Shown here piece by piece: positions 50,490-60,344 of a stretch of 64,000 bases of DNA (position 1 is the first letter of the stretch; the number at the start of each line of letters is the position of its first letter). Made by a program: the position numbers and the translations under genes. The stretch comes from Cellulomonas dongxiuzhuiae (GTDB taxonomy: Bacteria; Actinomycetota; Actinomycetes; Actinomycetales; Cellulomonadaceae). Under the pieces are notes generated by a model. That model saw nothing but the letters and a program-made list of their open reading frames with translations, had not been told where the DNA came from and made no database searches. The stretch spans positions 3,286,001-3,350,000 of the forward strand of contig NZ_CP076023.1 in assembly GCF_018623035.1 (NCBI RefSeq), in the 5' to 3' direction.

Positions 50490-52625
50490 ATGTCCCGCAC
50501 CTCGGTGACCCCACGACCCGTGAGGCGGTGGCCCGCCGTCGTCGTCGCGCTGGCCGCTCCGCTCGCCCTCGTCGTGATCCTGCTCGCCGCCTCCTGGGCG
50601 CCGGCCGACGGCCTCGCGCACGTCAAGGCCGCCGTGGTCAACCACGACGAGCCCGTGACGCTCGAGGGGCAGTACACGCCGCTCGGCCGCCAGCTCGCCG
50701 GTGCCCTCGTCGACGGCACCGAGGTCGACGCCAACTACGAGTGGGTCGTCACGGACGACGCCGACGCGGCCGCGGGGCTCGACGACGGCACGTACGCGGC
50801 CGTCGTCACGATCCCCGAGAACTTCTCCGCCGCGGCGACGTCGTTCGCGTCCGGCGACGACGTGCAGCAGGCGACGATCGAGATCACCTCGCCCCCGGGC
50901 GCCACCGCGGTCGACCAGGCGGTGGCCGCGACGGTCACCACCACCGCGACGCGCGTGCTCGGCTCGCAGCTGACCAGCACCTACGTCGAGAACGTGCTCG
51001 TCGGCTTCACGACGCTGGGCGAGCAGCTCGGTGAGGCGGCCGACGGCGCGACGCAGCTGGCCGAGGGCGTCGGGCAGCTCGCGCAGGGCACCGGGCAGCT
51101 CGCGACGGGCGCCGACGGCCTCGCGGACGGCGCCGGGCAGCTCGCCGGCGGCACGCGCGAGCTGCGCAGCGGGTCGTACGACCTGGCGACGGGGACGGCA
51201 CAGCTCGCGGGCGGTGCCCGCACCCTCGCCGACGGTGCCGGCGCGCTCGCCGACGGCGCCGGGCAGTCCGCTGCCGGGGCCCGTGAGCTCGCGGACGGCC
51301 TGCGCCGGACCGCCGACGGCTCGACCGGCCTCGGGACGCTCGCGACGGCGGCCGGCGGGCTGGCCGGCGGGATCGAGGCGTCGCTCACGGAGCTGCGTGC
51401 CACGCTCCCGCTCGTCGAGGGCGGCCTCGCGCAGGCCGACGCCGCGGTGCAGGACCTGGGCTGCGAGGCCGACCCGACGACCGAGGGGTGCGTCGACGCG
51501 CTCGTGCAGCGGGCCGTCCTGACGAGCCAGCGCGCGACGCTGAACGAGCAGATCGCGGGCCTGAGCGAGCAGCTGGGCTACGTGCAGCAGATCGCGGGCG
51601 GGCTCGACCTCACGGTCAACGGCGTCCCGGGCGACGCGACCCAGCCCGGCCTCGTCGCCGGTCTGCAGCAGCTCGCCGGGGGTGCCGAGCAGCTCGCGGG
51701 CGGCATCGAGCAGCTCGCGGGCGGCACGTCCGACCTCGCGACCGGTGCGTCGACCCTCGCGGGTGGCGCCTCCCAGCTCGCGGGCGGGTCGTCCCAGCTC
51801 GCGGCGGGTGTCGCGCAGCTCGACGGCGGCGCGGCCCAGCTCGCCGACGGAAGCGCCCAGCTCGCCGACGGCGTCCGGCAGACGAGCGACGGTGCGACGC
51901 AGCTCGCCGACGGGACGGCGGAGCTCGGGACCGGGCTCGGCCAGGCCGTCGAGCAGCTGCCGACGACGCCCGAGGACCAGCGGGCGGACCTCGCGCAGGT
52001 CGTCACGGCACCGGTCGCGGCGCCCTCGGCCACGGTGTCCGCGCCGCTCGGCCTCGTCTCGACGCTCGTCGCCGTCGCCCTGTGGATCGGCGCGCTCGTG
52101 CTCTTCCTCGTGTTCCGGCCCCTGCCGGTGCGCGTCGCGGGGTCGACACGGTCGGCGTTCGCGCTGGTCGCCGGGTCCCTGGCCCTGCCCGCGGCGGTGT
52201 CGGCGGTCGCCGGTGCGGCCGTCGGTGCGGTCGCCGGTGCCATCACCGACCAGGGCGCCGGGCGCACGCTCGGGCTCGCGCTGGTCGGTGCGGTCGCGGC
52301 CGTCGCGCTCGCCGCGTTCCACCAGGCGGTCGCAGCCTGGTTCGGGACCGCCGGTCGCGTCGTCGCCGTGGTCGCGGGCTTCGCGTACCTCGTCGCCGGG
52401 CTGGCCGCCACGGTCCCCGCGTGGGTCGGCGGCTCGGTCGGGTGGCTGCCCCTGAGGGCCACGTCGGACGCGCTCGGTGCGGTCGTCGGCGAGACGCCGG
52501 CGTCCCTGCTCGGGGCCGTGGTGGCGCTCGCGCTGTGGGCCGTCGCGGGCCTCCTGGCGACGGTCGGCGCCGCCGCCCGCGCCCGCCAGGCCGTCGGCCC
52601 CCGCACGGTCGCCGCCTACGCCTGA
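50490..52625 (+). CDS. YhgE/Pip-family membrane protein
   Basis: A 711-residue protein. One N-terminal membrane helix (RRWPAVVVALAAPLALVVIL) leads to an extracellular region, and five or six helices lie at the C-terminus (from about residue 530), the ABC-2-like YhgE/Pip layout. The extracellular part has dozens of short repeats of the type LA-x-G-x-x-QLA-x-G (about 195-280 and 385-490), predicting a long helical or coiled rod. I chose the ATG at 50490 because AGGAAGGA precedes it by seven bases; the GTG at 50466 overlaps the MMPL stop and is an alternative. Homologues include phage receptor Pip and type VII secretion-associated proteins. It likely works with the upstream MMPL protein. Confidence 0.87.
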   Translation: MSRTSVTPRPVRRWPAVVVALAAPLALVVILLAASWAPADGLAHVKAAVVNHDEPVTLEGQYTPLGRQLAGALVDGTEVDANYEWVVTDDADAAAGLDDGTYAAVVTIPENFSAAATSFASGDDVQQATIEITSPPGATAVDQAVAATVTTTATRVLGSQLTSTYVENVLVGFTTLGEQLGEAADGATQLAEGVGQLAQGTGQLATGADGLADGAGQLAGGTRELRSGSYDLATGTAQLAGGARTLADGAGALADGAGQSAAGARELADGLRRTADGSTGLGTLATAAGGLAGGIEASLTELRATLPLVEGGLAQADAAVQDLGCEADPTTEGCVDALVQRAVLTSQRATLNEQIAGLSEQLGYVQQIAGGLDLTVNGVPGDATQPGLVAGLQQLAGGAEQLAGGIEQLAGGTSDLATGASTLAGGASQLAGGSSQLAAGVAQLDGGAAQLADGSAQLADGVRQTSDGATQLADGTAELGTGLGQAVEQLPTTPEDQRADLAQVVTAPVAAPSATVSAPLGLVSTLVAVALWIGALVLFLVFRPLPVRVAGSTRSAFALVAGSLALPAAVSAVAGAAVGAVAGAITDQGAGRTLGLALVGAVAAVALAAFHQAVAAWFGTAGRVVAVVAGFAYLVAGLAATVPAWVGGSVGWLPLRATSDALGAVVGETPASLLGAVVALALWAVAGLLATVGAAARARQAVGPRTVAAYA

Positions 52626-52652
52626 CCCCCCACCCACCCCATCCACCACGGC

Positions 52653-52710
52653 GAGAGAGCAATCCAGCTGCGCTCGGTGCGGGGTCCGCCCTGAGCTGGA
52701 TCGCTCTCTC
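52653..52710. terminator. Bidirectional terminator between YhgE and sugar-importer genes
   Basis: GAGAGAGCAATCCAGCT (52653-52669) and AGCTGGATCGCTCTCTC (52694-52710) pair over 17 bp with one mismatch, around a 24-base loop. The two flanking genes converge here. The right arm contains GGATCGCTCTCTC, which also occurs at 15924-15936. Confidence 0.75.
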
Positions 52711-52743
52711 ACCGGCTGGGGGTGGGGGTCCTGCGGGGGCGGG

Positions 52744-53793
52744 TCAGCGGCGGCGGACCGCCAGGACGCGCTGGAGGATGACGAACGCGAGCAGGACGAC
52801 GCCGATGAAGACGCGGGTCCACCAGGAGTCCAGACCCTCGCGGGCGATGAGCACCTGGATGAGGCCGTAGACCAGCACGCCCGCGCCGGTACCGAGCACG
52901 AAGCCCACGCCGCCGGACAGCAGCGTGCCGCCGATGACGACCGCCGCGATCGCGTCGAGCTCCATGCCGATGCCCGTCAGGTTGAACCCGGACTTGGTGT
53001 AGAGCGCGAACAGGACACCCGCGATGCCGGCGCACGTGCCCGAGATGACGTACACCCAGACGCGCGTGCGGGCGGGGCGCAGGCCCATGAGGTTGACCGC
53101 CGCTCCCCCGTCGCCCGCGCCTAGCCCGTACACGGACCGACCGAACCGCGTGTAGTGCAGCACCAGGAACGCGATGAGCAGCACCGCCAGCGCGATGACC
53201 ATGCTGGCGTTGATGCGCCACAGCTCGCGTCCCTCGCCGAACTTCAGGCTCCACGCGGCGAGCGCGGAGAACCCCGCGTCGTCGATCTTCAGGGAGTTGA
53301 CGCTGATGACGTTGGCCAGGCCGCGGGCCAGGAACATCACGGCGAGCGACGCGATGAAGGGTTGGATGTCGAACATCTGCACCATCACGCCGATGAGCAG
53401 CCCGCACGACGTGCCGATGAGCACGCCGACGACGAGCACGACGGGCAGCGGCAGGCCGGCGGTGAACATCTCGGCGATCGACAGCCCGACGAGCGCCACG
53501 ACGGCACCCACGGACAGGTCGATCCCGCCGGTGAGGATGACGAACGTCATGCCGACGGCGAGCACCAGCAGGTAGGAGTTGTCGACCAGCAGGTTCGACA
53601 GCAGCTTCATGCTGACGAAGTCGACGCGGTCGGTCGAGTACCGCTGCTGGCCCACGCCGAGCATGAGGGCGAGCGTCAGGAGCGTCCCGAGCACGGGCAG
53701 GAACCGTCGGTCGAGACCGCGCAGCGCGCGCCGCGCCCGGTGCACCACGCCGCCGCTCGTGCGCTCGGTGCGGACCATCTGGTCGGTGCTCAT
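52744..53793 (-). CDS. yjfF: sugar ABC transporter permease (YjfF type)
   Basis: A 349-residue permease of the ribose/galactofuranose class with eight to ten hydrophobic helices. GMTFVILTGGIDLSVGAVVA is the hallmark motif of this class, and the C-terminal half contains IDGIAAVVIGG-like DAIAAVVIGGTLLSGGVG. The ATG overlaps the stop of the first permease (ATGA), which defines the start. It is the last gene of the operon SBP-ATPase-permease-permease. The two-permease layout matches YtfQ-YtfR-YtfT-YjfF of E. coli, which imports galactofuranose; arabinofuranose is equally possible here given the GH62 enzyme nearby. Confidence 0.87.
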   Translation of the reverse strand: MSTDQMVRTERTSGGVVHRARRALRGLDRRFLPVLGTLLTLALMLGVGQQRYSTDRVDFVSMKLLSNLLVDNSYLLVLAVGMTFVILTGGIDLSVGAVVALVGLSIAEMFTAGLPLPVVLVVGVLIGTSCGLLIGVMVQMFDIQPFIASLAVMFLARGLANVISVNSLKIDDAGFSALAAWSLKFGEGRELWRINASMVIALAVLLIAFLVLHYTRFGRSVYGLGAGDGGAAVNLMGLRPARTRVWVYVISGTCAGIAGVLFALYTKSGFNLTGIGMELDAIAAVVIGGTLLSGGVGFVLGTGAGVLVYGLIQVLIAREGLDSWWTRVFIGVVLLAFVILQRVLAVRRR

Positions 53794-54904
53794 GCCGTCA
53801 CCTCCGCGGCGCTCACGGGCTCGACCGGGGCGGCGGGGGTGTCGACGCGGTCGGCGCGCCGTCGGCGGCGCAGCATGGCGCGCAGCGTCGGCGACGCCGC
53901 GACGCACACCGCGATGAGCACGATGGCCTTGAACAGCGGCGTGGTCTGCGAGGGCAGCTGGAAGATGATGACCGCACGCTCGAGCGAGCTCAGCAGCATC
54001 GCGCCGACGAGCAGACCGCCGAGGTAGAACCGCCCGCCGTCGAGCTTGGTGCCCCCGAGCACGACGACCATGATCGCGTCGAGCTCCTTCATCAGGCCGA
54101 TGTTGTTGGCGTCGGCGGCCATCGTCGGGGCGCCGTAGACGAGGCCGGCGAGGGCCGCGAGGACGCCCGCGATGACGTAGACGGTCCACGTGGTGCGCCG
54201 CGAGCGCACGCCCGCGAGGCGGCTGGCCTCGCGGTTGATGCCGATGGACTCGAGGAACATCCCGAGCGCGGTGCGCCGCACCACGAGGGCGACGACGACG
54301 AACGCGGCCACGGCGATGACGACGGGGGTCGGGACGCCGAGCACGAAGCCGGAGCCGATCGTCTTGAACGGCGGGCTCGTGACCGTGGTGATCTGCCCCT
54401 GCGTGATGAGCATCGCGATGCCGCGCCCGGCGACCATGAGGATCATGGTCGCGATGAACGGCTGGATGCCCAGCCCCGCGACCATCGCGCCGTTGAACGC
54501 GCCGCCGATGGCCCCCACGACCAGGCCCAGCAGGACGGCCGTCAGCACCGTGCCGACGTTCGACGGGTCCGCCGCGGTGTCGAGGTACGTGAGCGAGACG
54601 GCCAGGCCGATCGCCATGACGGCGCCCACCGACAGGTCGATGCCGCCGGTCGCGATGACCAGGCACATGCCGAGCGCCAGCAGCAGCGGCGTCGCGCTGT
54701 TGCGCAGCAGGTCGACGAGCTGACCGAACAGGTGGCCGTCGCGGACGGTCACGTCGAGGAAGCCGGGGCTCGCGACGCCGCACGCGAGCAGCAGCACGAC
54801 GAGCGCGAGGACGGGCCAGAACAGCCCGTGCCGGGTGACCTCGTGCCAGACGGCGGTGGCGCGGGACGGCCCGGGCGACGGCGTCGCCGCCGGGGTGGTC
54901 GGTG

Positions 54905-54908
<4 letters not shown>
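53790..54908 (-). CDS. ytfT: sugar ABC transporter permease (YtfT type)
   Basis: A 372-residue permease. GMCLVIATGGIDLSVGAVMA is the class motif, and GIQPFIATMILMVAGRGIAM and DAIMVVVLGGTKLDGGRF follow. An N-terminal cytoplasmic tail of about 25 residues is Pro/Thr-rich, and a charged C-terminal tail (RRRRRADRVD) ends the protein. The ATG overlaps the ATPase stop (ATGA) and precedes YjfF by the same kind of overlap, so all three are translationally coupled. The two permeases presumably form a heterodimer. Confidence 0.88.
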
Positions 54909-56491
<1,583 letters not shown>

Positions 56492-56567
56492 CGGTGTCCT
56501 CTCCTGCTCGACGGGCGTCCCGGGCGCACCGGCTGGGGGCCGGCGCGCCCGGGACGTCGCTCGCACG

Positions 56568-57560
56568 TCAGTACGCGCGGGCGTCCACGTCGGCCTGCGT
56601 GATCGTCTGGTCGAACGCCTCGTCGATCACGATGGTCTCCTTGGGCACGTCCTCGCCGTCGGCGACCTTCGTGATGAGCTCGGCGAGCTGGTCGCCGAAC
56701 ACGGGGTTGCACTCGACGACGTAGTTGAACTTCTTGTCGACGAGCGCCTGCAGCCCGTCGCGCACGCCGTCGACGGACACGATCTGGATGTCCTTGCCGG
56801 GCACCTTGCCCGCGGCCTCGATGGCCTCGATGGCGCCCAGGCCCATGTCGTCGTTGTGCGTGAAGATCATCGTCATGTCGGGGTACGCCTGCAGCGCGGC
56901 CTCGACGGCCGTCTTGCCCTCGGCACGCGTGAAGTTGCCCGACGCCTTGCCGATGATCTGCTCGCCGACGACCTCGCCGAAGCCCTCCTCGCGGTCGACC
57001 TGGGCACCGGAGCCGAGCGTGCCCTGCAGCTCGAAGATCTTGGCGTCGGGAGCGTTCTCGGCCACCCACTCGCCGGCGGTCGTGCCCTCGGCCTTGAAGT
57101 CGGCACCGATCCAGGTGACGAACGGGTCGTCGACCGTGGTGTCGACGGTGCGGTCGACGAGCACGACGGGGATGCCCGAGTCCTTGATCTCCTGGAGCAC
57201 CTCGTCCCACCCCGTCTCGATGACCGGCGAGAACGCGATGACGTCGACGTCCTGGGCGACGAAGTCGCGCAGCGCCTTGATCTGGTTCTCCTGCTTCTGC
57301 TGCGCGTCGACGAACGTCAGGTCGAAGCCGTTCTCCTCGGAGAGGCTCTCCTTGACGGACTCGGTGTTGGCGGTGCGCCAGCCGGACTCGGCACCGAGCT
57401 GCGAGAAGCCGACGCGGATGAGGTCGCTGCCGCCCTCGTCCCCGCCGTCCCCGCCGTCACCCGCCGTGTCCGAACCGCCGCCACAGGCCGCCAGGGCCAG
57501 GACCGTGAACGTCGCCACGACACCGGCGAGACCGGTGCGTGCGCGGTTGATGCCCTTCAT
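56568..57560 (-). CDS. ytfQ: sugar-binding lipoprotein (YtfQ type)
   Basis: A 330-residue binding protein. The signal peptide ends in LALAAC with Cys26, then a Gly/Asp linker. The mature domain opens with IRVGFSQLGAESGWRTANTE, the strongly diagnostic start of galactofuranose-binding YtfQ proteins. VDVIAFSPVIETGWDEVL and FTHNDDMGLGAIEAIEAAG are other family blocks. The ATG at 57560 follows GAGGAGG. It starts the importer operon 254 bp after the LacI gene on the same strand. A GTGAACGTTCTC-type operator lies about 70 bp upstream of the start. Ligand: galactofuranose-like furanose sugars by family, not proven. Confidence 0.92.
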   Translation of the reverse strand: MKGINRARTGLAGVVATFTVLALAACGGGSDTAGDGGDGGDEGGSDLIRVGFSQLGAESGWRTANTESVKESLSEENGFDLTFVDAQQKQENQIKALRDFVAQDVDVIAFSPVIETGWDEVLQEIKDSGIPVVLVDRTVDTTVDDPFVTWIGADFKAEGTTAGEWVAENAPDAKIFELQGTLGSGAQVDREEGFGEVVGEQIIGKASGNFTRAEGKTAVEAALQAYPDMTMIFTHNDDMGLGAIEAIEAAGKVPGKDIQIVSVDGVRDGLQALVDKKFNYVVECNPVFGDQLAELITKVADGEDVPKETIVIDEAFDQTITQADVDARAY

Positions 57561-57628
57561 GCAACTCCTCCTCGAGCAGCTCAGCCGACCTCTTCGTCGA
57601 CCCTTCCAGGGATGCGTGACGGGATGAG

Positions 57629-57642
57629 TGTGAACGTTCTCA
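57629..57642. promoter_or_regulatory. LacI-type operator TGTGAACGTTCTCA
   Basis: Twelve of fourteen bases are symmetric around the perfect GAACGTTC core. It lies about 70 bp upstream of ytfQ and shares GTGAACGT with the sites at 37636 and 60281. The LacI gene immediately upstream (57815-58885) is the natural candidate regulator. Confidence 0.75.
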
Positions 57643-57814
57643 AGGGGGGACGTCAACGGACAGAGGTTGCGTTTCGGTCACGAGCGTCGCCGCAGGCCAG
57701 GGGCCAGAAAACAGCGAGAACCACCCGTCCGTGTGAGCGATCACATCCGGACGGGGCCCTCACCTGCGCCGATGCTCCTGCCGCTCGCGTGGACGTCCCT
57801 CCTCTCCCCGAGCC

Positions 57815-58885
57815 TCAGAGCACCACCCGCGACGGGTGGCGCGGCGGCGCCGTGCTCTCGCGGACCAGCAGCCGCGGCGAGACCGACACCGACGACGACG
57901 TGGCCACACCGTCCCGCGCGTCGAGCAGCAGCTCGACGCAGCGGTAGCCCAGCTCCTCGAGCTCCTGCGCGACCGTCGTCAGCGGGGGGACGAAGTGCGC
58001 CGAGCCGTCGCCGTCGTCGTACCCGACCACCGACACGTCGTCCGGCACCTTGAGCCGCGCGTCCGCGAGCGCGTGCATCATGCCGAGCGCCAGCAGGTCG
58101 TTGGCCGCGAAGATCGCGGTCGGCAGGGACGAGCGCCGGCGCCGCACGCGCGCCACGAGCTCCTGGCCCGCGAGGTAGCCGACCTCGGCGCTCCAGTCGT
58201 CGGCCCACAGCGTCCGCGGCGCGAGCCCGGCGGCCGCCATCGTCTCGCGGAAGCCGACCGCGCGGGCACGCGCGTCGACCCACGGCGCCGGGCCCGCCAG
58301 GTGCAGCACGTCGCGGTGCCCCAGGTCCAGCAGGTGCCGCGTCGCGACCTTCGCGCCCGCCTCCTGGTCGATCGCGACCGCCAGCCCGTGCTCGCCGCCC
58401 GTGCGCCCCGCGACGACCACCGGCACCTGCGTCGTCGACTCGAGCACCGCCGCGGCGGCCTCGTCGTGCGACGCGATGACCACGATCCCGTCGACACCCT
58501 GGTCCAGCAGGTGCTCGATGGCCGACGTGACCTCGTCCTTGTGCTGCAGGTCGACGGTCGCGAGGGACACGAACAGCCCCTTGGCGCGCGCGGCCTGCTC
58601 GATCGACACGAGCGTGCGCGTCGGGCCGAACAGGTGCGAGCCGGACGAGACGACCCCGAAGACGCCCGTGCGCCGCGTCTTGAGCGCGCGCGCCGCGATG
58701 TTGCGCCGGTACCCGAGCTGCTGCATGGCGTCGAGCACCCGCTCGCGCGTGTCCGTGGCGACGTTGGGGTGGTTGTTGATGACCCGGGAGACCGTCTGGT
58801 ACGACACGCCCGCCACCGTGGCCACGTCCGTGATGGCAGGGGGCCGCGGACGGGCGTTCGCGGGCGACAGGGGCGGCGTGCTCAC
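57815..58885 (-). CDS. LacI-family regulator of the YtfQRT-YjfF importer
   Basis: A 356-residue regulator. The helix-turn-helix [20 protein letters not shown] is at about residues 18-37, with the hinge [18 protein letters not shown]. The effector domain includes [12 protein letters not shown] and [15 protein letters not shown], and the family's [23 protein letters not shown]-terminal helix. It is transcribed in the same direction as the importer 254 bp downstream, with its stop followed by the operator at 57629. It is therefore probably the importer's repressor. It may also act on the divergent lldD/PL11 genes, which lie 95 bp upstream of it. Confidence 0.9.
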   Translation of the reverse strand: MSTPPLSPANARPRPPAITDVATVAGVSYQTVSRVINNHPNVATDTRERVLDAMQQLGYRRNIAARALKTRRTGVFGVVSSGSHLFGPTRTLVSIEQAARAKGLFVSLATVDLQHKDEVTSAIEHLLDQGVDGIVVIASHDEAAAAVLESTTQVPVVVAGRTGGEHGLAVAIDQEAGAKVATRHLLDLGHRDVLHLAGPAPWVDARARAVGFRETMAAAGLAPRTLWADDWSAEVGYLAGQELVARVRRRRSSLPTAIFAANDLLALGMMHALADARLKVPDDVSVVGYDDGDGSAHFVPPLTTVAQELEELGYRCVELLLDARDGVATSSSVSVSPRLLVRESTAPPRHPSRVVL

Positions 58886-58979
58886 CCGCCCAGCCTCGCA
58901 CGTCCGACCTACCGTGGGAGCGGGTCCCGCGCACGCGTCTCATCACGAGCGCGCACGAGAACCCCGAGAGGAGCCCCCC

Positions 58980-60191
58980 GTGACCGACCGCCGGCTGCCG
59001 AGATGGTCCGAGCTCGCACCCCTGCTGCGGCCCCAGCCGCTGCGGCTCGACCCCGTGCAGCGCCGCCTCGAGGACGCCCTGACCATCGCCGACCTGCGCC
59101 GCGTCGCCCGGCGTCGCACACCGCGCGCGGTGTTCGACTACACCGACGGCGCCGCCGAGGGCGAGCTCACCCTGCGGCGCGCGCGCCGCCTGTTCCGCGA
59201 CCTCGAGCTGCGCCCGTCGATCCTGCGCGACGTGTCGCACGTGGACACCACGACGTCCTACCTCGGGCGCCCGTCGGCGCTGCCGTTCGCGTTCGCCCCG
59301 ACGGGCTTCACACGGCTCATGCACCACGAGGGCGAGCGGGCCGTCGCGCGCGTGGCGCAGCGGCGCGGCCTGCCGTACGCGCTGTCCACCATGGGCACGA
59401 CGTCGATCGAGGACGTCGCCGCGGTCGCCCCCGACGCGCGCCGGTGGTTCCAGCTGTACGTGTGGAAGGACCGCGCGGCGGGCGAGGACCTCATGGCACG
59501 CGCCCGGGCGGCGGGCTACGAGGCGCTCATGCTCACGGTCGACGTGCCCGTCGCGGGCGCGCGGCTGCGCGACGTCCGCAACGGGTTCTCGATCCCGCCC
59601 GCGCTGACGGTGCGGACCGTGCTCGACGCCGCGACGCACCCGGCGTGGTGGACGGACCTGCTGACGACCGAGCCGTTGACGTTCGCCTCGCTCACCTCGT
59701 GGAGCGGGACGGTCGCGGACCTGCTCGACCGGCTGTTCGACCCCACGATGACCATCGCGGACCTCGAGTGGCTGCGATCGTCGTGGGACGGCCCGCTGAT
59801 CATCAAGGGCGTCCAGACCGTCGAGGACGCACGCCGCGTGACCGACGCCGGGGCCGACGCGGTCGTGCTGTCCAACCACGGCGGCCGGCAGCTCGACAAG
59901 GCGCCCGTGCCGCTGCGCCTGCTCCCCGACGTGCTCGACGCGGTCGGCGACCGCACCGAGGTGTGGGTCGACACGGGCATCACGCACGGGTCCGACGTGG
60001 TCGCGGCGATCGCACTGGGGGCGCGCGCGACGCTCGTCGGGCGGGCGTACCTCTACGGCCTCATGGCGGGCGGCGAGCGCGGCGTGGACCGCGCGGTCGC
60101 GATCCTCGAGGGCGAGGTGCGCCGCACGATGGCGCTCCTGGGCGCCACCTCCGTCGCGGAGCTGTCGCCGCGCCACGTCCGGCTCCCCTGA
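58980..60191 (+). CDS. lldD: FMN-dependent alpha-hydroxy-acid oxidase/dehydrogenase
   Basis: A 403-residue flavoenzyme of the lactate dehydrogenase/glycolate oxidase family. The start [17 protein letters not shown], the phosphate-binding [18 protein letters not shown], and the catalytic histidine His300 in [10 protein letters not shown] are present, as is the [23 protein letters not shown]-binding end. It would oxidise an alpha-hydroxy acid such as L-lactate to the keto acid. The GTG at 58980 follows GAGAGGAG. No membrane segment is seen. Its position between a sugar importer and a pectin lyase may mean that it acts on aldonic-type acids; that is speculation. Confidence 0.9.
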   Translation: MTDRRLPRWSELAPLLRPQPLRLDPVQRRLEDALTIADLRRVARRRTPRAVFDYTDGAAEGELTLRRARRLFRDLELRPSILRDVSHVDTTTSYLGRPSALPFAFAPTGFTRLMHHEGERAVARVAQRRGLPYALSTMGTTSIEDVAAVAPDARRWFQLYVWKDRAAGEDLMARARAAGYEALMLTVDVPVAGARLRDVRNGFSIPPALTVRTVLDAATHPAWWTDLLTTEPLTFASLTSWSGTVADLLDRLFDPTMTIADLEWLRSSWDGPLIIKGVQTVEDARRVTDAGADAVVLSNHGGRQLDKAPVPLRLLPDVLDAVGDRTEVWVDTGITHGSDVVAAIALGARATLVGRAYLYGLMAGGERGVDRAVAILEGEVRRTMALLGATSVAELSPRHVRLP

Positions 60192-60280
60192 ACGACCCCG
60201 GGACGACGACGAAAGGATTCGCAGGCCTGCCGACGCGGCGCGCCCACCCCTACCGTCGGCTCGGCGTCGAAGCGGTTTCC

Positions 60281-60292
60281 GTGAACGTGCAC
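60281..60292. promoter_or_regulatory. Operator-like palindrome GTGAACGTGCAC upstream of PL11 gene
   Basis: Ten of twelve bases are symmetric. Its first eight bases match the operators at 57629 and 37636 exactly. It is 52 bp upstream of the PL11 start. A cre-like AAGCGGTTT lies immediately before it at 60270-60278. Confidence 0.55.
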
Positions 60293-60344
60293 ATCCCGGC
60301 GCCCCCACGGTCCACGACGGACGACGACGGAAGAGGCCCGGCGC

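Noticed and set aside
51040-51960. Dense short repeats in the YhgE gene considered as a tandem DNA repeat
   Set aside because: The repeats follow the reading frame and encode LA-x-G-x-x-QLA units of the protein's extracellular rod; the DNA is not conserved at wobble positions.
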